64,000 nt of DNA from positions 1 through 64,000 of the forward strand of contig NZ_LOHF01000007.1 of the NCBI RefSeq assembly GCF_002158995.1, in the 5' to 3' direction. The position numbers and the translations under genes are program-made. This document shows, one piece after another, positions 28,422 through 40,104 of this stretch. A model generated the notes under the pieces. It was not told the origin of the DNA and did not search any database. It saw only the letters and a program-made list of their open reading frames with translations. This stretch comes from Pseudomonas caspiana. Lineage in GTDB: Bacteria > Pseudomonadota > Gammaproteobacteria > Pseudomonadales > Pseudomonadaceae. Positions within the stretch are counted from its first letter, which is position 1. The number at the start of each line of letters is the position of its first letter.

Positions 28422-30086
28422 ATGGCGTACTACCGCACCCCTTCTGACGTGACCGCCCTGCCCGCATGGCAGGCGCTGAACCAACACCGCCAAGCCATGC
28501 AGGATTTCAGCATGCGCGAAGCGTTCAATGCTGACCCGCAGCGTTTCAGCCAATTCACCCTGAGCAGTTGCGGACTGTTTCTCGATTACTCGAAAAACCT
28601 GATCAACACCGAAACACGCGACTTGCTGGTCAAGCTGGCCAATGAAGTGGGCCTCAAAGACGCCATCAAGGCGCAGTACGACGGCGAACTGGTCAACTCC
28701 TCCGAAGGCCGTCCGGCACTGCACACCGCATTGCGTCGTCCGGTGGGCGACAAGCTGCAGGTCAACGGCGTCAACGTGATGCCTGAAGTGCACAAAGTAC
28801 TCAACCAGATGACTGATCTGGTCGGGCGCATTCACGATGGCCTGTGGCGCGGTTACACCGAAAAGCCGATCACCGACGTGGTGAACATTGGCATTGGTGG
28901 TTCGTTCCTCGGTCCTGAGCTGGTGTCTGAAGCGCTGCTGTCCTACGCGCAAAAAGGCGTGCGCTGCCATTATCTGGCGAACATCGATGGCAGTGAATTC
29001 CACGAGCTGACCATGAAGCTGCGCGCCGAGACGACGCTGTTCATCGTATCGTCGAAAACCTTTACCACGCTGGAAACCCTCAAAAACGCGAGCGCAGCGC
29101 GTGCCTGGTATCTGGCACAAGGCGGTTCCGAGGCAGAGCTGTATCGTCACTTCATCGCCGTGTCGAGCAACAACGCTGCAGCGGTGGCGTTCGGGATCCG
29201 CGAAGAGAACATCTTCCCGATGTGGGACTGGGTTGGCGGTCGTTACTCGCTGTGGTCGGCCATTGGCCTACCGATTGCGCTGGCCATCGGCATGTCCAAT
29301 TTCAAGGAACTGTTGTCCGGTGCGTATTCCATGGACCAACATTTCCTGACTGCACCTTTCGAGCAGAACATGCCGGTGCTGTTGGGCTTGCTGGGCGTCT
29401 GGTACGGTAATTTCTGGGGCGCGCAGAGCCACGCGATCCTGCCTTACGACCACTACCTGCGTAACATCACCAAGCACTTGCAACAGCTGGACATGGAATC
29501 CAACGGTAAAAGCGTCCGTCAGGATGGCACGCCTGCGCTGACTGACACTGGCCCGGTGATCTGGGGCGGCGTAGGTTGCAACGGTCAGCATGCTTATCAC
29601 CAGCTGCTGCACCAAGGTACCCAACTGATCCCGGCTGATTTCATCGTGCCGATTGTCAGCTTCAACCCGGTTTCCGATCACCATCAGTGGCTGTACGCCA
29701 ACTGCCTGTCCCAGAGCCAGGCCCTGATGATCGGCAAGACCCGCGCCGAAGCCGAAGCCGAACTGCGTGACAAAGGCCTGAGCGAAGACGATGTGCAGAA
29801 GCTTGCACCGCACAAGGTCATTCCAGGTAACCGTCCGAGCAACACCCTGGTGGTCGAGCGCATCAGCCCTCGCCGCCTGGGTGCGCTGGTGGCTATGTAT
29901 GAACACAAGGTGTTCGTGCAGAGTGTGGTCTGGGGCATCAACGCCTTTGACCAATGGGGCGTGGAGCTGGGCAAGGAAATGGGTAAAGCTGTTTACCAGC
30001 GTCTGACCGGCGGCACCGACGAACCTGCCGACGATGCATCGACCCAAGGCCTGATCAACTACTTCCGCGGCCGTCACCGCGGCTGA
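28422..30086 (+). CDS. pgi: Glucose-6-phosphate isomerase
   Basis: This enzyme interconverts glucose-6-phosphate and fructose-6-phosphate; in Pseudomonas, which lacks a complete Embden-Meyerhof route, it works mainly in gluconeogenesis and carbon cycling. The 554 residues contain [13 protein letters not shown], the first PGI signature region [33 protein letters not shown], the catalytic Glu in ESNGKSV and His in [14 protein letters not shown] terminator follows. Confidence 0.97.
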   Translation: MAYYRTPSDVTALPAWQALNQHRQAMQDFSMREAFNADPQRFSQFTLSSCGLFLDYSKNLINTETRDLLVKLANEVGLKDAIKAQYDGELVNSSEGRPALHTALRRPVGDKLQVNGVNVMPEVHKVLNQMTDLVGRIHDGLWRGYTEKPITDVVNIGIGGSFLGPELVSEALLSYAQKGVRCHYLANIDGSEFHELTMKLRAETTLFIVSSKTFTTLETLKNASAARAWYLAQGGSEAELYRHFIAVSSNNAAAVAFGIREENIFPMWDWVGGRYSLWSAIGLPIALAIGMSNFKELLSGAYSMDQHFLTAPFEQNMPVLLGLLGVWYGNFWGAQSHAILPYDHYLRNITKHLQQLDMESNGKSVRQDGTPALTDTGPVIWGGVGCNGQHAYHQLLHQGTQLIPADFIVPIVSFNPVSDHHQWLYANCLSQSQALMIGKTRAEAEAELRDKGLSEDDVQKLAPHKVIPGNRPSNTLVVERISPRRLGALVAMYEHKVFVQSVVWGINAFDQWGVELGKEMGKAVYQRLTGGTDEPADDASTQGLINYFRGRHRG

Positions 30087-30107
30087 TTGGCCTCAAGCAA
30101 CACCCAG

Positions 30108-30146
30108 ACCCGCTGCTCTCGCAAGAGACGGCGGGTTTTGTTTTTT
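30108..30146 (+). terminator. Terminator of pgi
   Basis: ACCCGCTGCTCTC/GAGACGGCGGGT forms an imperfect stem with a GCAA-type loop, followed by TTTGTTTTTT. Confidence 0.85.
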
Positions 30147-30164
30147 ACACCTGCAAGCAGATGT

Positions 30165-30264
30165 ACGACGTGGGACCGGCTTTAGCCGGGAAAGCGGTCT
30201 TTCTAACAATACAAATGTGTCAACTGTACTGGCCTCTTCCCGGCTAAAGCCGGTCCCACGTCGT
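30165..30264. repeat. REP-like repeat, family C, copy 1
   Basis: ACGACGTGGGACCGGCTTTA (continuing GCCGGGAA) and its reverse complement TTCCCGGCTAAAGCCGGTCC (continuing CACGTCGT) bracket about 45 bases. The same pair occurs at 39989-40085. Confidence 0.88.
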
Positions 30265-30286
30265 AAGTTTGCTTCCTGCGCCGGGT

Positions 30287-30499
30287 TCAGAGCGCCTCAA
30301 CCCGCGCCAACGAGCGATCTAGTTCAGTTCTGGCCATGCCAATCAAATGCACTACCGAAAACGCCAGGTCGCGCTTCGGGCCGTTGAGGCTGTCACCGGA
30401 CTCGTACGCCGTTGCGGCGGCGCAACGCAGGAGTTCGCTGACGTGCAGCAGGGATTCTTCGAGGGAAATGTCTGGTGGATCCGGCGTTACTTTTTTCAT
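30287..30499 (-). CDS. Small DUF6124 (formerly DUF3077)-like protein
   Basis: This 70-residue protein of unknown function resembles the Pseudomonas-restricted DUF6124/DUF3077 family: short N-terminus KKVTPDPPD, then a helical hairpin with SLLHVSELLRCAAATAYESG and RDLAFSVVHLIGMARTELDR. The ATG is well placed but lacks a strong Shine-Dalgarno. It is preceded by a highly structured leader of about 200 bases (see separate entry), which suggests post-transcriptional control. Family assignment is by pattern and memory. Confidence 0.72.
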   Translation of the reverse strand: MKKVTPDPPDISLEESLLHVSELLRCAAATAYESGDSLNGPKRDLAFSVVHLIGMARTELDRSLARVEAL

Positions 30500-30514
30500 A
30501 TAGGTTGCCTCACG

Positions 30515-30752
30515 TTAAGGCCACCGGATATTCGCTGCTAAACAAACAAGGGTGGCGACTTTGTCGCGGGTTAGCAGACCGGCGCAACCTACAAAACCGG
30601 CGCACTCGAAAGTGCCCCACGCAAAGCCGCCATAAGCGGTAAAGCGCGTCGTAGAAATTGCGAAACAGGCTGCTAAACCCGATCACTGATGAGCAGTGAC
30701 CGGCGCAGCCTAGAGAGCAAAATCCACCCACGCAAGGGGTCAGGATTTTCTA
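30515..30752 (-). promoter_or_regulatory. Putative structured RNA leader of the DUF6124-like gene
   Basis: Read toward the gene, this stretch holds several hairpins: GGATTTT/AAAATCC (30719-30750), GGTCACTG-CTCAT-CAGTGATC (30681-30701), CCGCTTATGGCGG (30627-30639), GGGGCACT-TTCG-AGTGCGCC (30599-30617) and GCGACAAAGTCGC (30555-30567). Two related cores occur, GGCTGCGCCGGTC...GGGTTTAGCAGCC and GGTTGCGCCGGTCTGCTAACC. I believe similar sequences recur before DUF6124 genes in other pseudomonads. The function is inferred; no terminator or masked start site could be proven. Confidence 0.55.
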
Positions 30753-30842
30753 GGAAACTTCACTCAGAGGAAAGGGAGAAGTCTGTCGGAATCGGCCTAT
30801 ATTTCGCCCATTTCGTTAGCGTTCGTAACAATAACGCAACGT

Positions 30843-30918
30843 CTGTAGCAACTGCCGAAGGCTGCGAAGGCGGCCTGCCTGACACACAGCCAATCGCAGC
30901 CTTCGGCAGCTCCTACAG
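30843..30918. repeat. REP-like repeat, family B, copy 2
   Basis: CTGTAGCAACTGCCGAAGGC (continuing TGCGA) is paired with TCGCAGCCTTCGGCAGCTCC (continuing TACAG), the same core as at 6880-6953. It lies about 90 bases before acs. Confidence 0.85.
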
Positions 30919-31008
30919 AGCGGGCACGTGTCATCCCTACCCAATTGAACCCACCCCGCCCCAACAAGCTCCTATTCTTTGATGACTCCACAAGAATAAG
31001 GAACCGTC

Positions 31009-32946
<1,938 letters not shown>

Positions 32947-33016
32947 GCGAAGCGGGGCATGGTCGCTGCCAAGGAGTGCGGCAACGACCATGCTCTCGAA
33001 TTGAAATTAAATACCC

Positions 33017-33105
33017 TGTGGCAGCCGAGCTTGCTCGCGATGAAGGTTTACACAACCTGCCTGAACAGCCGCAGCGCCGGAATCGCGGGCAAGCCTCGCT
33101 CTCAC
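33017..33105. repeat. REP-like repeat, family D, copy 1
   Basis: TGTGGCAGCCGAGCTTGCTC (continuing GCGATGAAGG) and GCGGGCAAGCCTCGCTCTCA are partly complementary arms, similar in design to 35372-35474. It sits between acs and the MpaB-like gene. Confidence 0.7.
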
Positions 33106-33165
33106 GGGTATGAGCTTGTCCTGCTATCGCCTTTACCACTCCTGAAAGCGTGTTAACGAGCCCCC

Positions 33166-34032
33166 ATGGAATTCATCCGCAGTCGTATCGAAACCCAGGT
33201 GATGAGCCTTACGGGCTTGTCACTTGGCCAACTCGATCTGGAAAATCCCAAGGGCGATCCGGGTCTGTTCGGGCCAGAAGCCATTTGCTGGCAAGTACAT
33301 GGCGACTTCCCCTCCATGTTGATCGGCGGCATCAGCGCGCTGATGCTGCAAGCCCTGCATCCCTTGGCGTTGGCTGGTGTGTGGGATCACTCCAACTTTC
33401 GCCAGGACATGCTCGGTCGGCTGCGGCGCACCGGGCAGTTCATTTCGGGCACCACGTTCGGCTCTACCCACGACGCCAACTGGCTGATCGATAAAGTCCG
33501 GACCATCCACTTACACGTTACCGGTACAGCGCCGGATGGCCGACCTTACGCTGCAAGTGATCCGGATCTGCTGACGTGGGTGCACGTGGCCGAAGTCAGC
33601 AACTTCCTCGCGGCGCATCTTCGTTACCTGAATCCGGAATTGTCATTGGCAGATCAGGATAAGTACTACGACGAAACTGCCGTGATCGCAGAACGTTTAG
33701 GCGCCCGGAACGTGCCCCGCTCGGTACGGGCCATTACTGAATATCTCGAACAGATACGGCCTCAGTTGCTGTGCGACATGCGCAGCCGGGAAGTGCTGCA
33801 AATTCTGCTGAATGCGCCCGCGCCGAGCTTATTGGCCAAGCCCATGGGCGCGCTGATGATGCAGGCGGGCATTGATCTGTTACCGCACTGGGCGAGCGAC
33901 ATGCTGGGGGTGCAGCAAACCGCACTCAAGCGCCGCATGATCCGCGCAGGGGTAAAACGCAGCGCGCCGGTGTTGCGCTGGGCGGTTCGCAATGCCTCCA
34001 TTCATCGGGCACGACGGCGAATGGGGCTGTAA
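33166..34032 (+). CDS. Oxygenase MpaB family protein (DUF2236)
   Basis: This 288-residue protein belongs to the MpaB/latex-clearing-protein fold group, some members of which are heme-containing oxygenases. Family hallmarks are MLIGGISALMLQALHPLALA near residue 45, DHSNFRQDMLGRLRRTGQFI, and a WVHVAEVSNFLAAHLRY segment carrying the conserved His. The substrate is unknown. It lies between acs and a thiolase but 136 bases or more from each, so co-transcription is uncertain. Confidence 0.85.
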   Translation: MEFIRSRIETQVMSLTGLSLGQLDLENPKGDPGLFGPEAICWQVHGDFPSMLIGGISALMLQALHPLALAGVWDHSNFRQDMLGRLRRTGQFISGTTFGSTHDANWLIDKVRTIHLHVTGTAPDGRPYAASDPDLLTWVHVAEVSNFLAAHLRYLNPELSLADQDKYYDETAVIAERLGARNVPRSVRAITEYLEQIRPQLLCDMRSREVLQILLNAPAPSLLAKPMGALMMQAGIDLLPHWASDMLGVQQTALKRRMIRAGVKRSAPVLRWAVRNASIHRARRRMGL

Positions 34033-34167
34033 TCACAGAACCAGAACCGGGCAGTTCTCGGTTGGAAGCTGGCCCGCCTTCTGTGCCAACATGCCTTCCT
34101 GATCACAACGAATCAGGCCACCTGCTCTGGCCTGACGTAAAACCCAATAAGAATGAGGATCCGCGCC

Positions 34168-35346
34168 ATGCAAGACGTCGTTATCGTTGCCGCCACTCGT
34201 ACCGCTGTCGGGAGTTTCCAGGGTTCACTGGCGAATGTATCCGCAGTCGATCTGGGCGCAGCGGTTATCCGCCAGCTTCTGACGCAGACCGGGCTGGATG
34301 GCGCACAGGTCGATGAAGTCATCATGGGCCAGGTGCTCACTGCGGGCGCGGGGCAGAACCCGGCGCGCCAGGCGGCGATCAAAGCGGGCCTGCCATTTGC
34401 CGTCCCGGCAATGACCCTTAATAAAGTCTGCGGCTCGGGCCTCAAGGCACTGCATCTGGCGACCCAGGCGATCCGCTGCGGCGATGCCGAAGTGATCATT
34501 GCCGGCGGTCAGGAAAACATGAGCTTGTCCAACTACGTCATGCCCGGTGCTCGAACCGGTCTGCGCATGGGCCACAGCACGCTGGTGGACACCATGATCA
34601 GCGATGGTTTGTGGGATGCATTCAATGACTATCACATGGGCATCACTGCTGAGAACCTGGCCGACAAGTACGAAATCAGCCGCGAAGCCCAAGATGCTTT
34701 CGCCGCGTCTTCTCAGCAGAAAGCTATGGCCGCAATTGAAGGTGGGCGCTTCGTCGACGAGATCACACCGATTCTGATTCCCCAGCGCAAAGGCGACCCG
34801 GTTGCCTTTGCAACAGACGAGCAACCACGCGCAGGCACCACCGCCGAAACCCTGGGCAAGCTCAAACCTGCCTTCAAGAAAGACGGCTCGGTAACGGCTG
34901 GTAATGCGTCTTCGCTCAACGATGGCGCAGCTGCGGTGATCCTGATGAGTGCGTCCAGGGCTGCAGCGTTGGGCCTGCCAGTACTGGCGCGAATCGCCGC
35001 CTACGCCAATGCGGGTGTAGACCCGGCGATCATGGGCATTGGCCCGGTCAGCGCGACTCGTCGCTGTCTCGACAAAGCCGGCTGGTCGATTGAGCAACTG
35101 GAGCTGATCGAAGCCAACGAAGCCTTCGCCGCGCAAGCGCTGTCAGTCGGCAAGGAACTGGGTTGGGACATGGCCAACGTCAACGTCAACGGCGGCGCTA
35201 TCGCGTTGGGTCATCCGATTGGTGCATCAGGCTGCCGTGTACTGGTCACTCTGCTCCACGAGATGATCAAACGCGACGCCAAAAAAGGCCTCGCGACGCT
35301 ATGTATCGGTGGCGGACAGGGCGTAGCGCTGGCGTTGGCGCGATAA
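34168..35346 (+). CDS. Acetyl-CoA C-acetyltransferase (thiolase)
   Basis: This 392-residue thiolase II-type enzyme condenses or cleaves acetoacetyl-CoA. The nucleophilic Cys is in [14 protein letters not shown] (near 88), the catalytic His in [11 protein letters not shown] (near 348) and the second Cys in [14 protein letters not shown] (near 378). The ATG at 34168 ([15 protein letters not shown]) has GAGGAT upstream; an ATG five codons earlier is in frame but less likely. It is an AtoB/PhaA-type enzyme; the exact pathway role is not shown by the single-gene context. Confidence 0.94.
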   Translation: MQDVVIVAATRTAVGSFQGSLANVSAVDLGAAVIRQLLTQTGLDGAQVDEVIMGQVLTAGAGQNPARQAAIKAGLPFAVPAMTLNKVCGSGLKALHLATQAIRCGDAEVIIAGGQENMSLSNYVMPGARTGLRMGHSTLVDTMISDGLWDAFNDYHMGITAENLADKYEISREAQDAFAASSQQKAMAAIEGGRFVDEITPILIPQRKGDPVAFATDEQPRAGTTAETLGKLKPAFKKDGSVTAGNASSLNDGAAAVILMSASRAAALGLPVLARIAAYANAGVDPAIMGIGPVSATRRCLDKAGWSIEQLELIEANEAFAAQALSVGKELGWDMANVNVNGGAIALGHPIGASGCRVLVTLLHEMIKRDAKKGLATLCIGGGQGVALALAR

Positions 35347-35371
35347 TCGAAAGCTGAATTGAAATACAAAT

Positions 35372-35474
35372 TGTGGGAGCAGAGCTTGGTCTGGGCGGCA
35401 TTCCGACGATAAACGATAAGTCGGTCTGCCTTCGAATTGCGACATATGCATCGCGGGCAAGCCCTGCTCACAAG
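35372..35474. repeat. REP-like repeat, family D, copy 2
   Basis: TTGTGGGAGCAGAGCTTG and GCGGGCAAGCCCTGCTCACAAG are complementary outer arms around a 60-base spacer, between the thiolase and the methyltransferase gene. Confidence 0.78.
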
Positions 35475-35547
35475 GATTGTATTCACAACCTGAAATCAGG
35501 CCTTACCTGATAAACTGCCGCGCCTACATCCAGCCAAGGCGCTTTGC

Positions 35548-36564
35548 ATGTCCTCCTTGATTCAGGCGCTCAGCGTCGCCCTCGATAACCGTCAACCTTT
35601 GCTTGCCGAGCTGCATCAGCAAGGCACGGATTGTTATCGGCTGTTCCACGGCAGCCAGGAAGGCGCCAGCGGCCTGACCATCGACCGTTACGGCCCACAA
35701 TTGCTGGTGCAAAGCTTTCATACTCGCCTTGAGCGCGACACTTTGCTTGAGCTGCACACTGCCGTGAATACCCGACTGGGTCTGGATTTTTTGCTGGTTT
35801 ACAACGATCGCTCCCAGGGCAACTCACGGATTGACCGCGAAGACACGGTCTACAAAGCCGAACCCGCAGCGCTTGAAGACCTGATCGGCCACGAATGGGG
35901 CCTCAATTACCGCGTGCGTGGACGACACGCCGGGCAGGATCCGCTGCTGTTTCTGGACCTTCGCAATACACGGGGTTGGGTCAAACAACACAGCCAAGGC
36001 AAAAGCGTGCTCAACCTGTTTGCTTACACCTGCGGGGTGGGTCTGAGTGCAGCAGCGGGCGGTGCCAGGGAGGTATGTAACCTGGACTTCGCCGAAGGCA
36101 ACCTGGCAGTCGGTCGCGAAAACGGCGCACTTAATCCGCAACTACCCGGTATGTCTTTCATTCAGTCCGATTATTTTCCGGCGATACGCCAATTGGCTGG
36201 CTTGCCCATCACGCAGCGACGCGGTCAAAAACTGCCCGATTACGTCAAACTCGAACAGCGCCAGTACGACCTCGTCCTGCTCGACCCGCCCGCGTGGGCG
36301 AAAAGCGCTTTCGGAACAGTAGACCTGCTGCGCGACTATCAAAGCCTGCTCAAGCCAGCGCTACTGACGACCGCCGAGAATGGCGTACTGATTTGCTGCA
36401 ACAATCTGGCAAAAGTCAGCATGGAGGATTGGCGCGAGCAGGTATTGCGATGCGCCACCAAGAGTGGCCGCCCGGTCCGCGATTGGCAGATCATGCAGCC
36501 AGCGGCTGACTTCCCTTCAATGGACAATCAGCCACCGCTGAAGACCCTGATCTTGCAACTCTGA
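35548..36564 (+). CDS. Class I SAM-dependent methyltransferase, RlmI/RlmK-like
   Basis: This 338-residue protein resembles the methyltransferase half of 23S rRNA cytosine methyltransferases. It has a substrate-binding N-terminal region (GLTIDRYGPQLLVQSF), SAM motif I LNLFAYTCGVGLSAAAGG (near 155), motif II around VCNLDFAEGNL and the catalytic LVLLDPPAWAKSAFG. The DPPA motif fits an RNA-modifying enzyme. A PUA domain typical of RlmI is not evident, so the target is uncertain. Confidence 0.87.
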   Translation: MSSLIQALSVALDNRQPLLAELHQQGTDCYRLFHGSQEGASGLTIDRYGPQLLVQSFHTRLERDTLLELHTAVNTRLGLDFLLVYNDRSQGNSRIDREDTVYKAEPAALEDLIGHEWGLNYRVRGRHAGQDPLLFLDLRNTRGWVKQHSQGKSVLNLFAYTCGVGLSAAAGGAREVCNLDFAEGNLAVGRENGALNPQLPGMSFIQSDYFPAIRQLAGLPITQRRGQKLPDYVKLEQRQYDLVLLDPPAWAKSAFGTVDLLRDYQSLLKPALLTTAENGVLICCNNLAKVSMEDWREQVLRCATKSGRPVRDWQIMQPAADFPSMDNQPPLKTLILQL

Positions 36565-36686
36565 TTACCTTACGGAGTTTAGGGAAATATCCTACGACAT
36601 GGCGAGGCAGTGCCTTCGGAACCAGATTGGCATGCCATACTCCAAGGAGCTCCCATAAAGTCCGATAAAGAGAGACGACGCCTCAC

Positions 36687-39665
36687 ATGTCCAAAGGATT
36701 GATACGCACGATTGGCACCTTACTGGTCGTCTTCGGACTTTATAGCGTCCTAGGCTTTCTGATTTTGCCCGGAGTTGGTTTGCGCATTGCCAACCAACAA
36801 CTGGCCACCTATTCCACAGTCCCGGCACGTCTAGAGCGTATTGAGTTCAATCCTTATAGCCTCGAGCTGACGTTATGGGGTCTGAATATCGGCGCCCCGG
36901 GCAAAGAGCAAGTCGGTTTCGAAAAGCTCTACACCAATTTGCAGATCGACAGCCTGTGGACTCGAGCCCTGCACTTGCAGGCCGTTGAGCTGGTCAAGCC
37001 CAAGACAGAACTGTTGTTCGGCAAGGACGGCACCCTGAACCTGACTCAACTGTTCAATTTGCCGCCGAGCGAACCAGCAGTCCCTGATGAACCCGCCAGC
37101 AAGCCTTTCCCGCTGCGTATCGATGAGATCAAGCTGGCTGAAGGCTACGTGCATTTTCAGGACCTGCGGCCCAGCGAACCGATCGAGTTTCTTTACGACA
37201 AGTTGAACCTTGAGCTAAAAAACCTCAGCACACTGCCCGAAGACAACGCGGACATGACCTTGGTTGCTGCGGGCCCCGAAGGTGGGCAGATCGACTGGGT
37301 CGGACGCATCAGTCTGGTGCCGATTACCTCTGAAGGCACACTGAAAGTCACCGACGGCAAGATGAAAGTCTGGTGGCCTTATGTGCGTGATGCGGTGCCA
37401 TTGGTGTTGAAAGACGGCCTGCTCAATTTCAGCACCGCCTATTCGCTCAATCTTTCGAAAGAAACCGAACTCAAACTGACAAACACCGCGCTCAGCATTG
37501 CGCCGTTCGCCATCGACGCTCCCGATGGGCGTCCGCTGGCACGCTTGCAGCGTCTCGATGTCACCGACAGCTCAATCGACCTGGCCAAACAACTGGTCAC
37601 TGTCGGCAAGATTCGCAGCACCAAACTGGAAACCTGGGCAGCGCTGGAGGCTGATGGTCAGCTGGACTGGCAAAAGCTGTTTGCCAGTCAGCCTGCCAAA
37701 CCTGCGGCTAAACCCGCCGCTACGCCTGCACCGAAACCAGCGGTGGACGACAAGGCCGCACCTGCACCCGCTACAGTGGACGTTCAACCTCCAGCCGCTA
37801 AACCTGCTGAAGCCTCCAAGCCATGGCAGGTACTGCTCAAAGACGTGCAACTGCGTGATTATCAGGTTCACCTTGCAGACCGCAGCCAGAAAGAGCCGGT
37901 AGCACTGGATCTCGGCCCGTTGAATCTGGACCTGCAGAACTTCGATAGCCTGAACAAATCACCGTTTACCCTGAAGCTCGATACCGGCGTAGGCAAGCAA
38001 GGCAAGATTACCGCCGCAGGTGACGTCAATCTGAATCCGGTCAGCGCAAAACTGCAGGTCGCCACCAAAGATATCGACCTGCGTGTTGCTCAGGCCTACA
38101 TCAGCCCGTTCATTCAACTGGAACTGCGCAGCGGCATGCTGGGCAGCGATCTGGCCGTCGATCTCAAAAGCACTGAGCCACTGGCGTTCAGCATCAACGG
38201 CAAAGCGCAGGTCGAGCAGTTGCACACGCTGGATACGCTGAAAAAACGCGACTTCCTCAAGTGGCAAAAGCTGACGCTGGAAGGCCTCAACTATGAGCAT
38301 GGCAACGCGCTAAATATCGCCAAGGTCAATCTGGAGCAGCCTTACGCCCGCTTCATGATTAACAATGACCGGACGACCAACATCGATGACCTGCTGATCC
38401 CGCAACCGGCGGATAAGACACCGGCCGCCAAGACCAGCGCGTCAGCCAGCAAGGAAAAGCCGCTGGGCATTCGGATCGGCGAAGTGAATATTAATGACGG
38501 CTCAGCCAACTTCGCGGATTTCAGCCTGACACCGAACTTCGCAACAGCCATTCAGCAACTCAACGGTCGTATCGGCACGCTGGATAATCGCCAGTCCAAT
38601 CCCGCCACCGTAAATGTCGACGGCAAGGTCGATCGCTATGCACCAGTGACCATCAAAGGCAGCTTGAACCCTTTCGATCCGATGTCGGCGCTGGACATCG
38701 CCACCAGCTTCAAACGGGTGGAGCTGACCACGCTCACGCCATATTCGGGCAAGTTTGCCGGATATCGCATACGTAAGGGTCGCCTCAATCTGGACCTGCA
38801 TTACAAGATCACCAAAGGCCAACTGCAGGCTGAAAACAAGGTTGTGGTTGAGCAGCTGGAACTGGGTGAGAAGGTGGATAGCCCTGACGCAGTAGATCTG
38901 CCACTCAAGCTGGCGGTCGCCCTGCTCAAGGACACGAACGGGAAGATATCCATTGAGTTGCCGGTCTCAGGGGATTTGAACAACCCGCAGTTCAGCGTCA
39001 TGCCGATTGTCTGGCAGACCCTGCGTAATCTGGTGGTCCGTGCCGCCGCTGCGCCATTCAAGTTCATTGGCGGACTGGTCAGCGGTGGAGGCTCTGAGGA
39101 CCTGAGCAGCGTCAGGTTTGCGCCAGGTGCCACTGACTTGAGCCCGGACACTCAGAAAGCACTGGATAAACTCGCAGCAGCCCTCAAGGAACGCCCTACC
39201 CTGCGTCTTGAGATTGAAGGCACCAGCGCAGCGAGCAGCGATGGCCCGTTCCTCGCCCAGCAGCGGCTCGAACGCGAATACCAGTACACCTACTACAAGA
39301 TCCTCCAGCGACGCGGCGACAAGGTCCCGGCCAGGGCGGCCATGGTTGATGTGCCTGACAGCGAAAAAGCGCCAATGCTGGAAGGTATATATCGTGCTCG
39401 CCTGAAAAAACAGCCGGCAGCACAATGGGCGGATCTGGGTAAGGAAGAACGCTCGAACAAGATGCGCGCCGAGATTATTCAGTTCTGGAGCGGCAACGAA
39501 GTACTCTTGCGCGAACTGGGGCAGAACCGAGCCAGCAGCATCAAGGATTATCTGGTAGATAAGGGCAAGCTCGAAGACGAGCGCGTCTACTTTGTAGATG
39601 CCAGGCTGGGTCAGGCAGAGAAAGACGGCAGCGTGATCAGCCCATTGCATCTGGACAGTGAGTAA
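36687..39665 (+). CDS. DUF748 (AsmA-like) envelope protein with C-terminal OmpA-like region
   Basis: This 992-residue protein has an N-terminal signal anchor (about 8-30), then DUF748/AsmA-like repeats, of the kind implicated in outer-membrane lipid transport or envelope integrity. A low-complexity Ala/Pro/Lys linker occurs near 335-375 (AKPAAKPAATPAPKPA). Near residue 810 an OmpA-like start appears (VRFAPGATDLSPDTQKAL, then LRLEIEG), and an OmpA-like end near 945 (LGQNRASSIKDYLVDKG), separated by about 100 residues. Its function in Pseudomonas is not established. It is followed 2 bases later by a DUF2845 gene. Confidence 0.88.
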   Translation: MSKGLIRTIGTLLVVFGLYSVLGFLILPGVGLRIANQQLATYSTVPARLERIEFNPYSLELTLWGLNIGAPGKEQVGFEKLYTNLQIDSLWTRALHLQAVELVKPKTELLFGKDGTLNLTQLFNLPPSEPAVPDEPASKPFPLRIDEIKLAEGYVHFQDLRPSEPIEFLYDKLNLELKNLSTLPEDNADMTLVAAGPEGGQIDWVGRISLVPITSEGTLKVTDGKMKVWWPYVRDAVPLVLKDGLLNFSTAYSLNLSKETELKLTNTALSIAPFAIDAPDGRPLARLQRLDVTDSSIDLAKQLVTVGKIRSTKLETWAALEADGQLDWQKLFASQPAKPAAKPAATPAPKPAVDDKAAPAPATVDVQPPAAKPAEASKPWQVLLKDVQLRDYQVHLADRSQKEPVALDLGPLNLDLQNFDSLNKSPFTLKLDTGVGKQGKITAAGDVNLNPVSAKLQVATKDIDLRVAQAYISPFIQLELRSGMLGSDLAVDLKSTEPLAFSINGKAQVEQLHTLDTLKKRDFLKWQKLTLEGLNYEHGNALNIAKVNLEQPYARFMINNDRTTNIDDLLIPQPADKTPAAKTSASASKEKPLGIRIGEVNINDGSANFADFSLTPNFATAIQQLNGRIGTLDNRQSNPATVNVDGKVDRYAPVTIKGSLNPFDPMSALDIATSFKRVELTTLTPYSGKFAGYRIRKGRLNLDLHYKITKGQLQAENKVVVEQLELGEKVDSPDAVDLPLKLAVALLKDTNGKISIELPVSGDLNNPQFSVMPIVWQTLRNLVVRAAAAPFKFIGGLVSGGGSEDLSSVRFAPGATDLSPDTQKALDKLAAALKERPTLRLEIEGTSAASSDGPFLAQQRLEREYQYTYYKILQRRGDKVPARAAMVDVPDSEKAPMLEGIYRARLKKQPAAQWADLGKEERSNKMRAEIIQFWSGNEVLLRELGQNRASSIKDYLVDKGKLEDERVYFVDARLGQAEKDGSVISPLHLDSE

Positions 39666-39667
39666 CT

Positions 39668-39973
39668 ATGCGCACCTATTTGATGTCATGCTTCGCCTTG
39701 CTTGCGGTTTGCTCTTCTGCTGAGGCTTCGACCTTGCGCTGCGGCAGTCAGCTCATCAGCGCCGGTGATCGTGCGTTTGAAGTACAGCAAAAGTGCGGCG
39801 CACCGGTGAGCCAGGAAGTTATTGGCTCCAAGGAGACCTTCAGCGGCAATTATCGCCAGTCTGAGCAGGTGAGAATAGAAGAGTGGATCTACGGACCAGA
39901 CCACGGCATGTATCAATACCTGCGCTTTGAGGGCGGTCGACTGGTAAGGATCGACAGCAAGCGGGGGAATTAG
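39668..39973 (+). CDS. DUF2845 secreted protein
   Basis: This 101-residue protein has a Sec signal peptide (cleavage near AEA) and two cysteines in STLRCGSQLIS and FEVQQKCGAPV, the DUF2845 pattern, followed by a beta-rich core (EEWIYGPDHGMYQYLRFEGG). Its function is unknown. The start is only 2 bases after the DUF748 stop, so the two probably act in the same envelope process; this is inferred from position. Confidence 0.86.
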   Translation: MRTYLMSCFALLAVCSSAEASTLRCGSQLISAGDRAFEVQQKCGAPVSQEVIGSKETFSGNYRQSEQVRIEEWIYGPDHGMYQYLRFEGGRLVRIDSKRGN

Positions 39974-39988
39974 GGAATACCGCGTTCA

Positions 39989-40085
39989 GACGTGGGACCG
40001 GCTTTAGCCGGGAAGAGGCCCGCACAGCCGTCGCATTTGTATCACTCTGAATGCTGCCTTCCCGGCTAAAGCCGGTCCCACGTCG
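39989..40085. repeat. REP-like repeat, family C, copy 2
   Basis: GACGTGGGACCGGCTTTAGC (continuing CGGGAAG) pairs with CTTCCCGGCTAAAGCCGGTC (continuing CCACGTC), identical in core to 30165-30264 but with an unrelated spacer. Confidence 0.9.
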
Positions 40086-40104
40086 AGTAGGGCCACACCA
40101 ATAG

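Noticed and set aside
30510..30731. A 73-codon minus-strand frame in the DUF6124 leader
   Set aside because: It follows the hairpin sequence rather than codon bias; treated as RNA structure.
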